DNA from: Limnohabitans sp. B9-3
Lineage (GTDB): Bacteria > Pseudomonadota > Gammaproteobacteria > Burkholderiales > Burkholderiaceae_C
Direction of reading: 5' to 3'
Length of the DNA: 64,000 nt
Assembly (NCBI RefSeq): GCF_002778325.1
Contig: NZ_NESI01000006.1
Span: 1-64,000, forward strand
Position 1 is the first letter of the stretch. The number at the start of each line of letters is the position of its first letter. Positions 19,170-28,435 of the stretch are shown in pieces. Position numbers and translations under genes: made by a program. The notes below the pieces were generated by a model. It had not been told where the DNA came from and did no database searches. It was given only the letters and a program-made list of their open reading frames with translations.

Positions 19170-20609
19170 TCAAGCGGTCAACAAATATTGCAGCAACAAG
19201 CCCACGGGGCGGCCAGTCGCACCTTTGGCTGCGCCACTCTTCCAAGCCGAGCCTGCAATGTCTAAATGCGCCCACGGGTAGTCTTTGGCAAAGCGCTGCA
19301 AGAACTTGGCCGCCGTGATGGCCCCACCTTCGCGTCCGCCCACGTTGGCCACATCGGCAAAGTTGGACTTGAGGCCTTCGGCATACTCGTCGTCCAAAGG
19401 CAAGCGCCAGCAGGGGTCGAGCGCGGCTTCGCCGGCAGCCGACAGGGCTTGGGCCAACTCGTCGGAGGGCGAAAACAAACCGCTGCGCACATGGCCCAAC
19501 GAAATCACGCAAGCACCGGTCAAGGTGGCGATGTCAATCACCGCGCGGGGTTTGAAGCGGGTGGCGTAGGTCAAGGCGTCGCACAAAATCAGGCGGCCTT
19601 CGGCGTCGGTGTTGAGCACTTCAATGGTCTGACCGCTCATGCTGGTCACCACATCGCCGGGTTTCAAGGCCAAGCCATCGGGCATGTTTTCACAGGTGGG
19701 AATCAGGCCCACCACGTTGATGTTGGGCTGCAACAAGCCCAGCGCCTCAAAGGTGCCCAGCACGCTGGCTGCGCCACACATGTCGAACTTCATCTCGTCC
19801 ATGCCTGCGCCGGGTTTGAGCGAAATACCGCCCGTGTCAAAGGTGATGCCCTTGCCCACCAACACGGTTGGCGCAACAGTTTTGGCCGCACCGTTGTAGT
19901 GCAACACGATAAAACGCATGGGCTCACGCGAGCCACGCGCCACAGCGGCGAAAGAGCCCATGCCCAAGGCTTCGATCTCTTTGGGCCCGAGCACCTTACA
20001 GGTCATACGTTTGTGCTTGGCCAAGCCTTGCGCCACCTTGCCCAGATGGGTTGGCGTGGCCACGTTGGCGGGACGGTTGCCCCACTCTTTGGCCAAGGCC
20101 ACGCCTGCCACTTGGGCGCAGGCTTGCTCAAAAGCGGGCTTGGCTGCTTTGGTCAGTGCGGCCGTGGGCAAGGCCAAGACCACGCGTTTCAAGACTGCTG
20201 CTTTGGCCGAGGGCTTGGTGGCAGTGTAGGTGTAACTGGCGTCGGCCACGGCTTGGGCTGCGGCTTGCAAGCTCTGGGCGTTGGCATCGGGCAGGCACAC
20301 GGTGACGTGTTTGGGTGAGGCAGCTTTCAAGGCCCCCATCGCCGCCGTGACGGCTTGACGCACACGGGCGGCTTGGCCGTCACCGGTGGACACCAAGACC
20401 AAGCGAGTGGCTTGCACGTCTTGCGGATGCCACAAGGTCAGCAGCTTGCCGGCGGTGTCGTCCAGATCGCCCGCTTTGCGCGCATCGGCCACCCATTTGG
20501 CGAGTGCACCTGAGGCCAACTTGGTGTCTGCGGAAAGCAGGACAATCAGGGCATCGGTTTTGTGATTGGCAGCGGCCGCTGCATCCAGTGTCTTGAGCTC
20601 AAAGTTCAT
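19170..20609 (-). CDS. pepA: Leucyl aminopeptidase
   Basis: The protein has 479 aa, in the usual range for M17 aminopeptidases. The C-terminal catalytic domain has the metal-binding stretch VGKGITFDTGGISLKPG, then MKFDMCGAASVLG, and the family signature NTDAEGRLILCDALTYA. It releases N-terminal residues from peptides in the cytoplasm using two metal ions; E. coli PepA also binds DNA, which is untested here. It is divergent from lptF, with 23 bases between start codons, so the two promoters must overlap the coding ends. Confidence 0.95.
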   Translation of the reverse strand: MNFELKTLDAAAAANHKTDALIVLLSADTKLASGALAKWVADARKAGDLDDTAGKLLTLWHPQDVQATRLVLVSTGDGQAARVRQAVTAAMGALKAASPKHVTVCLPDANAQSLQAAAQAVADASYTYTATKPSAKAAVLKRVVLALPTAALTKAAKPAFEQACAQVAGVALAKEWGNRPANVATPTHLGKVAQGLAKHKRMTCKVLGPKEIEALGMGSFAAVARGSREPMRFIVLHYNGAAKTVAPTVLVGKGITFDTGGISLKPGAGMDEMKFDMCGAASVLGTFEALGLLQPNINVVGLIPTCENMPDGLALKPGDVVTSMSGQTIEVLNTDAEGRLILCDALTYATRFKPRAVIDIATLTGACVISLGHVRSGLFSPSDELAQALSAAGEAALDPCWRLPLDDEYAEGLKSNFADVANVGGREGGAITAAKFLQRFAKDYPWAHLDIAGSAWKSGAAKGATGRPVGLLLQYLLTA

Positions 20610-20632
20610 AATTGCCTCTTTATTCTGCTCTG

Positions 20633-21736
20633 ATGTTATTCCATTCCTCCATTCGCAAAGAGCTGTCCCGCAGCTTCGGCGCCACGCTCGTTGTCTTGGT
20701 CACCATCGTGATGACCATGATGCTGATTCGCACCTTGGGCCAAGCCTCACAAGGCAGCGTGAATCCGTCTGAAGTGAGTCTGGTGTTGGGTTTCACCATG
20801 TTGGGGCACTTGCCCACCGTTCTAACCATGAGCTTGTTCATCGCCTGCGTCGGCACGTTATCTCGCACGTTTTTGGACAGCGAGATGGTGATTTGGCTGG
20901 TCAGTGGCCGTGGCTTGCGGGCTTTCCTCAAACCCATGTTGCACTTTGCGTGGCCCATTTTTCTGGGCGTCGCTGTTTTGGTTTTGTTGGTATGGCCGTG
21001 GTCTAACCAGCAAATCAGTGACCTGAAAGAACGGTTCGAGCGACGTGGTGACTTAGAGCGCGTCTCGCCCGGGCAGTTTCAAGAATCGGCCAATGGCTTG
21101 CGTGTTTTCTTTGTCGACAAAGACAGCGTCGAGAACAAACAAGGTAAAAACGTGTTCATCTCGTCCACCGACCACGGCAAGCAAGCCATGACCGCGTCCA
21201 AAGGCGGTCAGATCGATGTGATCGACGGCGAGCGATTTTTGCTCTTAAGCCTTGGCCAGCGGGTGGAGCAAACCGTGGGCGAGTCAGACCTCAAAATCAG
21301 CGAATTCAAAACCTACGGCACCCGCATTGGCAACGACGTCAAAGCGTCCTCCAACATCCCCGCCAAAGCTACCCACACGCTGCAACTCTTGCAAAACCCT
21401 ACCCCCATCAACCAAGGTGAGTTGGCGTGGCGTCTGGGTTTGGCATTGGCCGCCATGAACTTTGTCGTGATTGCGCTCGCCATTACCAGCGCCAACCCAC
21501 GCGTGGGACGCGGCGGCAACTTGGCTTTGGCGCTGTTCATTTTTGTGGTTTATTACAACTTCATCAACCTCGGCCAGAGCTGGATTTCGGCTGGCAAGAT
21601 GCCTTTGCTGCCTTTCATGTTGGTGTTACACGGCGGCGTGTTAGCCGCAGCCGCGTTGTGGCTCACCGTGCGCCACAACAGCTGGACGTGGCGACAACTG
21701 CTGGGTAGCAGCAAGCCCCAAGGGGCCACTGCATGA
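20633..21736 (+). CDS. lptF: LPS export ABC transporter permease LptF
   Basis: The protein has 367 aa with the YjgP/YjgQ architecture: TM helices at the N-terminus (SIRKELSRSFGATLVVLVTI), a periplasmic beta-jellyroll domain (about 120-265) and three C-terminal TM helices. With LptG and the ATPase LptB it extracts LPS from the inner membrane and feeds the Lpt bridge. ATG 20633 matches the family N-terminus (LFHSSIRKEL). It ends in an ATGA overlap with the next gene, typical of lptF-lptG. Confidence 0.93.
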   Translation: MLFHSSIRKELSRSFGATLVVLVTIVMTMMLIRTLGQASQGSVNPSEVSLVLGFTMLGHLPTVLTMSLFIACVGTLSRTFLDSEMVIWLVSGRGLRAFLKPMLHFAWPIFLGVAVLVLLVWPWSNQQISDLKERFERRGDLERVSPGQFQESANGLRVFFVDKDSVENKQGKNVFISSTDHGKQAMTASKGGQIDVIDGERFLLLSLGQRVEQTVGESDLKISEFKTYGTRIGNDVKASSNIPAKATHTLQLLQNPTPINQGELAWRLGLALAAMNFVVIALAITSANPRVGRGGNLALALFIFVVYYNFINLGQSWISAGKMPLLPFMLVLHGGVLAAAALWLTVRHNSWTWRQLLGSSKPQGATA

Positions 21737-22833
21737 AAACCATACGCCGTCTCATTTATGGTGAAGTGTTGGTCGCCGTGGCATTTGTGGCTGTTAGCTT
21801 TTTGGGCCTTTTTTTCTTCTTCGACTTTGTGGACGAGCTGCAAGCCGTGGGCAAGAACAACGGCCAATACCAACTCAAACACGCCCTGATCTTTGTGCTG
21901 TTGTTGGTGCCCAGCCACTTGTACGAGTTGATGCCCATCTCTGTCTTGATTGGCACCATTTTTGTCATGGCACGCTTGGCCCAAAGCTCCGAATTCACCA
22001 TTTTGCGCACCAGCGGCCTCGGCCCGACCATGGCCCTGCGCAATTTGATGGGCCTCGGTTTGGCGTTTGTCGTGCTGACCTTTGCCGTAGGCGACTACCT
22101 CTCACCGCTGTGCGACCGGTATGGGCAACTGCTCAAGTCGCGCTACATGGGGCAAATCACCGTGGGACAAACGGGCGCATGGTTGCGCGAGCGCCAGCCC
22201 GAGCGCAGCTATGCCGTGAACGTGACCACCCTCACCCCCGAAGGCAATCCGCGTGGCATTCGCATTTTTGAGTTCAACAACGACGGCCAATGGGTGGCAC
22301 TGACCAAGGCCGAAGTGGGCCTGCTCGACCATGAAAATGCGTGGGAGCTGCAAAAAGTCGAGCGCGACGAACTGGTGCGCAGCAAAACCGCAAGCACCTT
22401 GAACCGCAGTTACCGCGACACTTGGACTTGGCCCACCGGCATCACCTCTGAAATGGTGTCGGTCGCACTGCTCAAGCCCGACCGCATGGGCACCATCGAC
22501 TTGTTTCAATACATCCGCCACTTGAGCGAGAACGGCCAAAGTACGCAGCGCTTTGAAATTGAATTCTGGAAAAAAGTGTTCTACCCCTTGAGCTGCTTGG
22601 TCATGGTAGTTCTCGCCCTTCCCTTTGCGTATTTGCACTTTCGCAGTGGCAACATTGCCAGCTATGTGTTTGGCGGCGTGTTGGCCGGCATCAGCTTTTT
22701 CTTGCTCAACAACGTGTTCAGTTACGTGGGCAACCTCAACAGCTGGGCACCATGGTTTGCCGCTGCTGCGCCTGGGTTGCTTTACTCCATGGCATCACTG
22801 GCGGCCTTTGGCTGGCTGGTGCTGCGTCAATAA
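21733..22833 (+). CDS. lptG: LPS export ABC transporter permease LptG
   Basis: The protein has 366 aa. It is the partner of the preceding gene, with which it overlaps by four bases. The N-terminal region is MKTIRRLIYGEVLVAVAFVA, followed by the conserved EFTILRTSGLGPTMALRNLM region after TM3, a periplasmic jellyroll, and C-terminal TMs beginning FWKKVFYPLSCLVMVVLALP. It forms the LptB2FG inner-membrane complex. Confidence 0.94.
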   Translation: MKTIRRLIYGEVLVAVAFVAVSFLGLFFFFDFVDELQAVGKNNGQYQLKHALIFVLLLVPSHLYELMPISVLIGTIFVMARLAQSSEFTILRTSGLGPTMALRNLMGLGLAFVVLTFAVGDYLSPLCDRYGQLLKSRYMGQITVGQTGAWLRERQPERSYAVNVTTLTPEGNPRGIRIFEFNNDGQWVALTKAEVGLLDHENAWELQKVERDELVRSKTASTLNRSYRDTWTWPTGITSEMVSVALLKPDRMGTIDLFQYIRHLSENGQSTQRFEIEFWKKVFYPLSCLVMVVLALPFAYLHFRSGNIASYVFGGVLAGISFFLLNNVFSYVGNLNSWAPWFAAAAPGLLYSMASLAAFGWLVLRQ

Positions 22834-22842
22834 GGTCTTGTC

Positions 22843-23220
22843 ATGCACGCCATCATTTTGTTTGCCCACGGTTCGCGTGATCCGCTGTGGCACAAACCCA
22901 TTCAAGCCGTGGCTCAGCGCATCGAACAGCGCGTGGCCCTTGACAGCGCGAGCACCGTGGTGCGCTGCGCCTACCTGGAATTGACCGTCCCCGATCTGCC
23001 CACGGTGGCTCAGCAACTGGTCGACAAAGGTGCCACCAGTTTGGACGTGGTGCCTATGTTTTTGGGCGTGGGCCGTCACGCACGCGAAGACTTGCCCGCC
23101 CTCATGCAAGCCCTGCGCGCGGCGCACCCCTCGGTCGACATCAGCTGCCAACCCGCCGTTGGTGAACGCGAGGCGCTACTGGATTTACTGGCCGACATCG
23201 CGTTAGGACACGCTGAATGA
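22843..23220 (+). CDS. cbiX: CbiX/SirB-type sirohydrochlorin chelatase
   Basis: The protein has 125 aa, the length of small CbiX-type chelatases. N-terminal IILFAHGSRDPLWHKPIQAV carries the conserved metal-insertion His of HGSRDP, and the second conserved element VPMFLGVGRHAREDLPALMQ supplies another His. It probably inserts Fe2+ (or Co2+) into sirohydrochlorin; siroheme is the cofactor of the sulfite reductase encoded at 55.5 kb. The stop overlaps the start of the CysB-like regulator (ATGA), which also points to sulfur assimilation. Confidence 0.87.
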   Translation: MHAIILFAHGSRDPLWHKPIQAVAQRIEQRVALDSASTVVRCAYLELTVPDLPTVAQQLVDKGATSLDVVPMFLGVGRHAREDLPALMQALRAAHPSVDISCQPAVGEREALLDLLADIALGHAE

Positions 23221-24158
23221 ACCTGCACCAATTTCGGTTCGTCCAAGAAGCGGTGCGACGCAACCTCAATTTGACCGAGGTGGCCAAAGCGCTGCACACC
23301 TCGCAGCCCGGTGTCTCGAAAGCCATCATTGAGCTGGAAGAAGAGCTGGGCATTGAGGTGTTTTCGCGCCACGGCAAACGCCTCAAGCGGGTCACCGAGC
23401 CCGGCCAACATGTGCTGCGCAGCATTGAAGTGATCCTGCGCGAAGTGGGCAACTTGAAGCGCATCGGCGAGCAGTTCAGCGCTCAAGACAGCGGCACCTT
23501 GTCCATCGCCACCACCCACACACAAGCGCGTTATGTGCTACCCGTACCGGTGTCCAAATTGCGCGAGGCCTACCCCAAAGTCAACATCAGCTTGCACCAA
23601 GGTGCGCCCGCGCAAGTGGCGCAAATGGTGTTGGATGAAGTGGCCGAAATTGGCATTGCCACCGAATCACTGGCCGATTACCCCGAACTCGTCACCCTGC
23701 CCTGTTACGAGTGGGAGCACATGCTGGTGATCCCCAAATCGCACCCGCTGGCCTCTAAGGTGCGCATCTCACTGGAAGATTTGGCCGCCGAGCCCATCAT
23801 CACCTACCACCCCTCGTTCACGGGCCGCACCCGCATTGACAAAGCCTTTGCAGCCAAACAACTCACACCGCGGATCGCCCTCGAAGCCATCGACTCTGAC
23901 GTGATCAAAACCTACGTGCGACTGGGTTTGGGCGTGGGCATCGTGGCCGAAATGGCCGTCAAAGAAAGTTTGGACGACGACCTGGTGGCCCGACCTGGCG
24001 CGCAATTGTTTGGTAAAAACGTGGCCCGCGTGGCCTTCAAGCGCAACGCCTACATCCGCAACTTTGTGTACGATTTCGCCGCCTTACTGAGCGACCGCCT
24101 CGACCGCAATCTCATCCTCAAGGCCCTCGAAGGCCATGCCAACGACTACGACATGTAA
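23217..24158 (+). CDS. CysB-like LysR-type transcriptional regulator
   Basis: The protein has 313 aa. The N-terminal winged helix-turn-helix reads LNLTEVAKALHTSQPGVSKA, exactly the CysB/Cbl subfamily style, followed by IIELEEELGIEVFSRHGKRL. The effector domain follows (LSIATTHTQARYVLPVPVSK). CysB-type regulators activate sulfate assimilation genes and respond to O-acetylserine or sulfate. Its coupling to the cbiX chelatase and the presence of the cys operon in the same window suggest that operon as a target. CysB and Cbl cannot be distinguished from the sequence. Confidence 0.9.
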   Translation: MNLHQFRFVQEAVRRNLNLTEVAKALHTSQPGVSKAIIELEEELGIEVFSRHGKRLKRVTEPGQHVLRSIEVILREVGNLKRIGEQFSAQDSGTLSIATTHTQARYVLPVPVSKLREAYPKVNISLHQGAPAQVAQMVLDEVAEIGIATESLADYPELVTLPCYEWEHMLVIPKSHPLASKVRISLEDLAAEPIITYHPSFTGRTRIDKAFAAKQLTPRIALEAIDSDVIKTYVRLGLGVGIVAEMAVKESLDDDLVARPGAQLFGKNVARVAFKRNAYIRNFVYDFAALLSDRLDRNLILKALEGHANDYDM

Positions 24159-24164
24159 ACAGCC

Positions 24165-25328
24165 ATGACCACACCGCACCTCGACACCAAATTCCCAAAA
24201 ATCGGCACCACCATCTTCACCGTGATGTCGGCGCTCGCCACCGAAAAAAATGCCGTCAACCTCGGCCAAGGCTTCCCCGACTTTGACTGCGATCCCAAGC
24301 TTGTGGCCTGCGTGAACGACGCCATGACCCACGGCTTGAACCAATACCCACCCATGAGCGGGGTGGCCGTGCTGCGCGAAGCCGTGGCCGATAAGATCGA
24401 ATCGTTGTACCAATACCGCTACGACCCAACCAACGAAATCACCATCACGGCGGGTGCGACCCAAGCTATTCTGAGCATCATTTTGGCCATCGTGCGCGCG
24501 GGCGACGAAGTGATTGTGTTGGAGCCCTGCTACGACAGCTACATCCCCAACATCGACATGGCCGGCGCCGTGGCCGTGCGCGTGCCGCTCACCCCCGGCA
24601 CCTTTCGCCCCGACTTTGACAAAATCGCGGCGGCCATGAGCCCCAAGACCCGCGCCATCATCGTCAACAGCCCGCACAACCCCAGCGCCATGGTCTGGAC
24701 CCGCGAAGAAATGCTGCAGCTGCAAGAGCTGTTGGCCCCCACCAACATCGTGCTCATCAGCGATGAGGTGTACGAGCACATGGTCCACGCGCCCATGCAG
24801 CACCTCAGTGCATCGAGCTTGCCTGGCTTGGCCGACCGCGCCTTCATCGTGTCGAGCTTTGGCAAGACTTTCCACGTCACCGGCTGGAAAATTGGCTACG
24901 TGGCCGCGCCTGCAGCGTACACCGCCGAGTTTCGCAAAGTGCATCAATTCAACGTCTTCACCGTCAACACGCCGGTGCAATACGGCTTGGCCACCTACCT
25001 CAAAGACCCTCAGCCGTATTTGCAACTGCCTGCCTTTTACAGCGCCAAGCGCGACCTGTTCCGTGCGGGTTTAACCAACACGAAGTTTGAACTCCTGCCT
25101 AGCCAAGGCAGCTACTTCCAATGCGTGCGCATCGACAAACTGGCCGTGCCCGAGAAAGACTTGAGCGAAGCCGACTTCTGCAAATGGCTGACCACCGAAA
25201 TTGGCGTGGCTGCGATTCCGCTCTCTGCGTTTTATGCCGATGGCTTTGACCAACGCGTGGTGCGCTTTTGCTTTGCCAAAAAAGACGAAACCTTGAAACT
25301 TGCACTGGGCCGCTTGGCGCGACTCTGA
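24165..25328 (+). CDS. PLP-dependent class I/II aminotransferase (methionine aminotransferase-like)
   Basis: The protein has 387 aa. The fold-type I motifs are clear: VNLGQGFPDFDCDPKLVACV, NQYPPMSGVAVLREAVADKI, NSPHNPSAMVWTREEM, and the PLP lysine Lys234 in SSFGKTFHVTGWKIGY. The closest style is YbdL/kynurenine-oxoglutarate transaminase, which in E. coli prefers methionine. It follows the CysB-like regulator by 6 bases, consistent with a sulfur-amino-acid role; the substrate preference is inference. Confidence 0.88.
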   Translation: MTTPHLDTKFPKIGTTIFTVMSALATEKNAVNLGQGFPDFDCDPKLVACVNDAMTHGLNQYPPMSGVAVLREAVADKIESLYQYRYDPTNEITITAGATQAILSIILAIVRAGDEVIVLEPCYDSYIPNIDMAGAVAVRVPLTPGTFRPDFDKIAAAMSPKTRAIIVNSPHNPSAMVWTREEMLQLQELLAPTNIVLISDEVYEHMVHAPMQHLSASSLPGLADRAFIVSSFGKTFHVTGWKIGYVAAPAAYTAEFRKVHQFNVFTVNTPVQYGLATYLKDPQPYLQLPAFYSAKRDLFRAGLTNTKFELLPSQGSYFQCVRIDKLAVPEKDLSEADFCKWLTTEIGVAAIPLSAFYADGFDQRVVRFCFAKKDETLKLALGRLARL

Positions 25329-25354
25329 ACGCCCTGTTTCAACACTAACAAGAG

Positions 25355-26281
25355 ATGCAAGCCTTGCTCAACGCCATCGCCACGATGGCCCTGCCCACAG
25401 ACGCCCAACGGGTGTTTCACGGTCGAGGAGGCATGTACCCAGGTTGCGAACATTGGGCGCTCGACGCCTTCCCGCCCGCCTTTGTACTCACCAGCTTTCA
25501 ACCAGCCAGCGAGGCCGAGTTGGCCGCTGTGCATGACACGTTGACGCAACGCTGGCAACAACTCGCCCCCGATCAGCCACTGAACTGGGTGTTTCAATGC
25601 CGGCACGACAGCCAAGCCGAAACGCGCCTCATGGCGGGCAGTGTGCCCGAGCCCCATGTGGTCACCGAGCAAGGCGCGCGCTTTCGGGTACATGTGCTCA
25701 AAGGCCAAAACCATGGCCTGTTTCTGGACATGGCCGAAGGCCGTCGCTGGGTGCGTGAGCATGTGGCCGCACACCCCAAACTCAAAGTGCTCAACCTGTT
25801 TGCCTACACCAGCGCCTTCTCGGTCGTGGCCCTACAGGCCGGTGCCAAAAGCGTGATGAACTTGGACATGAGCCAAGGCGCCTTAGCCATTGGCCAGCAA
25901 AACCACCAACTCAACGGCATCACTACCGGTGCCAGTTTCTTGGGTCACGACATCTTCAAGACATGGGGAAAAATTACACGAGGCGGCCCATACGGACTCA
26001 TCATCGTGGACCCACCCAGCTACCAAAAAGGCAGCTTTGTCGCCACCAAAGACTACGCCCGTTTGATGCGCCGTTTGCCAGAGCTGCTGGCCCCCGATGG
26101 CCATGCACTTTTGTGCCTCAACGCGCCTGAATTGGGCTTGTCTTTCTTGCAAAACCACATGCAAGAACTGGCACCTGAGTTGCGCTACGTTCAGCGCATC
26201 GCCAACCCTGCGGTGTTTGCAGATGTGTCGGAGGAGCGGTCGTTGAAGGTGTTGGTTTATAAGTGCTCTGCTCTTAAGTGA
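25355..26281 (+). CDS. SAM-dependent methyltransferase, RlmI/RlmK-like
   Basis: The protein has 308 aa. The central Rossmann domain has motif I LKVLNLFAYTSAFSVVALQA, the acidic ribose-binding end NLDMS, and the catalytic VDPPSYQKGSF, which fits the PPSF-type motif of Class I rRNA m5C/m2G methyltransferases such as RlmI. The N-terminal PUA domain of full-length RlmI (about 396 aa) is absent or much shortened, so this is a shorter relative and its target base is not certain. It starts 26 bases after the aminotransferase stop. Confidence 0.8.
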   Translation: MQALLNAIATMALPTDAQRVFHGRGGMYPGCEHWALDAFPPAFVLTSFQPASEAELAAVHDTLTQRWQQLAPDQPLNWVFQCRHDSQAETRLMAGSVPEPHVVTEQGARFRVHVLKGQNHGLFLDMAEGRRWVREHVAAHPKLKVLNLFAYTSAFSVVALQAGAKSVMNLDMSQGALAIGQQNHQLNGITTGASFLGHDIFKTWGKITRGGPYGLIIVDPPSYQKGSFVATKDYARLMRRLPELLAPDGHALLCLNAPELGLSFLQNHMQELAPELRYVQRIANPAVFADVSEERSLKVLVYKCSALK

Positions 26282-26330
26282 GTTGAAGCACCGCGCAAAA
26301 CATAGCGTTACTTCTTGAAATTCAGCATAT

Positions 26331-26378
26331 AAAAAAGCTGTGGTGATACTTGCCAAGGCAGCAAGCATCAACCACAGT
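26331..26378 (-). terminator. Hairpin terminator after the large lipoprotein gene
   Basis: Read on the minus strand, a long imperfect stem (CTGTGGTTGATGCTTGC paired with GCAAGTATCACCACAG) is followed by GCTTTTTT. It sits 18 bases after the lipoprotein stop codon and separates it from the convergent methyltransferase gene. Confidence 0.8.
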
Positions 26379-26395
26379 TCAGATGAGATTAAAGA

Positions 26396-28273
26396 TTAAG
26401 GCTGAAAGGAGATTGGCCCTAAGTTGATGCCGTTAGGCGCATCCCCTTGCGTGTAGTAATTGGCCTTGTAAAGGCGAACACGCACAGAACCGATAGGTTG
26501 AGCCATGAAGGCTGACGTTGTCATCGTAGTTCCACAATTCTCGACAACAGTGAACGTGCTCAAAGCTACGTTGTAGGTAGCGGCATCTGCACCTGCACTG
26601 ACAGGCGTCAGTGGCGTGCCTTCGGCTCTTGGATAACAACCATTTGTAGCTGCCAATTGGATCACTGGCGTAAAGCGTGGTGAGCCCACCAATTGATCGT
26701 TACCCCAAACAGCGATGCGAAGTTTCGTTTGGCCCGTAAGGGTAACTGTTGCGTTACTTGGTGCATTCACCCAACTTTCCATGTAGTCTTGATCTGACTT
26801 ACCTTTGCCGCCCCAATAGAAGTTAGGAACTGCATCAGCAGAGGCAACGCCCGACCACCAGAAATCACTGCCACCCCATCCGTAAGTAGCACCGTTGGCA
26901 ACAGTCCAATTGAACGCACCGCCCTGAGTCGTGAGGCCTTGATAGGCGTAACCCACATCAGCCGCATTTACGGCGGTATAACCACTTGCAAAAACGAGAG
27001 CCGCCGTGTTACTAGTGCTGTTATTGCCACCACCGCTTGCTTGGTCCGACAAAGCCAAATCGTCAAAGTAGAAAGTTTTAGCAGCGCTTGGTTTGCTACC
27101 GAAGTGCGGAAATACGCTAACTTTATTGAATGTGTACGCAAGATTTAGCGCCGCTGTTCCAGTGGCTTGCTTACTGAAATCGAAGCTCAGAGTTTCCCAC
27201 TCGTTGGCTTTTGTGGTGCTTACTTCCACTTCAACGGTATGGGTGTTGTCAGATGCATCCTCCAACTTCAACCGAACGGGTAATCCGGCAGCAGGGCTAT
27301 AGACACGAAGGGTCAAAGTCTTTTTGGTTTGACTCAATGGAATTTGAGTGACGGCTTGATTCGCGAGTGTAGACAAGGTCACACCTGCCCACGTCTCGTT
27401 TTCAGCCATTTTGACAACCTTGAGTACCTTTCCATTGCCACCTGCGGGATCAGTAACGATCGCCAACTGGTTAGCGCCTTCTAAGCCACCAAAGCCAGTC
27501 AAGGCAGCCGCCGTCGCCTCATCAAAACACAAGAGAACACCCGTAGAACAGCCCGCTGTAGAAGTACCGCCATTCGTCAAGGCGCCCACCATAGTGTCGA
27601 GATCAGCAGGCTTAATTGCAGTCGTAGACGCATAAGCGGTTTGAAGTGTGCTCGCCATCGCAGTCACACTGCTCAGCACCGCTGTCGCAGTTTTGTCACC
27701 CGTCAAGCTCAATTTGCGCGCCAGCACTTTTGCAACGTTGTGGGCTTTGGTGTCTTGTGTAGCAACAAAATCTTTGTCAAATGCAAATGAAGCGTCTGTG
27801 ATGTTAAGGCTTGCTTTTGCACTGGCCTTGGCTGTGTTCATATCTTGGCCATTGCGCATGTGGCTAGAAACGACCGTTGTCAACGGCGAGACCACAGCCG
27901 CCATAGCGGCGGGTGATTGCAATTGATACTCCTTGCCTACAGCAGCACCGGTATCCTCATCAATCGCTGTTGCTGGCACCTTAGCAATCAAATGCAATGC
28001 GCTGACATCCAATTCTTTGGAAATTTCTAGTTTGTAGGCACCACGATCTCCCGTGGTTGCGGATGGTTCACCGGTATCACATGCGCCGTTTCCGTTTGTG
28101 TCCAAACAGACCGTTGCACCTTTCAGATAACCATCCATGACAGCACCAGACAAAGTGCTTCCTGTTGTACCGCCCCCGCCACAAGCGCTCAAAACGGCAG
28201 CCATCAAAACGCTCAATGACGTACCCATCGCACCGAAGCTACTGCGGGTAGCGCCCTTACTGTTGTTCACCAT
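26396..28273 (-). CDS. Large lipoprotein of the glucan locus, function unknown
   Basis: The protein has 625 aa. A lipoprotein signal ends in LMAAVLSACGGGG, so it should be anchored in a membrane, probably facing outward. The N-terminal third has a short Ca-binding-like repeat region (CLDTNGNGACDTGEPS) and Ala/Thr-rich helices. The rest looks like beta-sandwich modules (VLKVVKMAENETWAGVTLST, FYFDDLALSDQ) and a Trp-rich C-terminal stretch (YGWGGSDFWWSGVASAD, FYWGGKGKSDQDYMESWV) suggestive of carbohydrate binding. No catalytic motif is recognised. It has its own LacI-type operator and near-consensus promoter, so it belongs to the glucan regulon. A surface glycan-binding protein is my inference. 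Confidence 0.75.
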   Translation of the reverse strand: MVNNSKGATRSSFGAMGTSLSVLMAAVLSACGGGGTTGSTLSGAVMDGYLKGATVCLDTNGNGACDTGEPSATTGDRGAYKLEISKELDVSALHLIAKVPATAIDEDTGAAVGKEYQLQSPAAMAAVVSPLTTVVSSHMRNGQDMNTAKASAKASLNITDASFAFDKDFVATQDTKAHNVAKVLARKLSLTGDKTATAVLSSVTAMASTLQTAYASTTAIKPADLDTMVGALTNGGTSTAGCSTGVLLCFDEATAAALTGFGGLEGANQLAIVTDPAGGNGKVLKVVKMAENETWAGVTLSTLANQAVTQIPLSQTKKTLTLRVYSPAAGLPVRLKLEDASDNTHTVEVEVSTTKANEWETLSFDFSKQATGTAALNLAYTFNKVSVFPHFGSKPSAAKTFYFDDLALSDQASGGGNNSTSNTAALVFASGYTAVNAADVGYAYQGLTTQGGAFNWTVANGATYGWGGSDFWWSGVASADAVPNFYWGGKGKSDQDYMESWVNAPSNATVTLTGQTKLRIAVWGNDQLVGSPRFTPVIQLAATNGCYPRAEGTPLTPVSAGADAATYNVALSTFTVVENCGTTMTTSAFMAQPIGSVRVRLYKANYYTQGDAPNGINLGPISFQP

Positions 28274-28334
28274 AGTTGTCCCCTTGATTCTTTGAAATTT
28301 GACCGTGGATAAAGCGCATCATGAAACCGCTTTC

Positions 28335-28348
28335 TGAAAGCGCTTTCA
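28335..28348. promoter_or_regulatory. LacI-type operator 1 (lipoprotein gene)
   Basis: This is a perfect 14-bp palindrome TGAAAGCGCTTTCA, identical to copies at 31791 and 39598. An imperfect second copy (TGAAACCGCTTTCT, 28322-28335) abuts it. It starts just downstream of a near-consensus -10 box, an ideal position for repression. The central CG and flanking AAAG/CTTT are typical of LacI/GalR-family sites. Confidence 0.9.
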
Positions 28349-28351
28349 TGA

Positions 28352-28380
28352 AATATAAAAGAAAGAACCAGAACCGTCAA
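28352..28380 (-). promoter_or_regulatory. Sigma-70-type promoter of the lipoprotein gene
   Basis: The minus strand has TTGACG, a 17-base spacer, then TATATT, followed four bases later by operator 1. The lipoprotein ATG lies about 80 bases downstream, preceded by AAGGGG. It is the clearest promoter in the window. Confidence 0.8.
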
Positions 28381-28435
28381 TATGAAATCTTAGGGATATA
28401 CCCTTGCAGAACTTAAAAAGTACAGGTCACCCAAA

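Noticed and set aside
24084..25025. A 313-codon minus-strand frame opposite the aminotransferase
   Set aside because: It is antisense to an aminotransferase with all catalytic motifs intact and is Gly/His/Val-rich without recognisable features.
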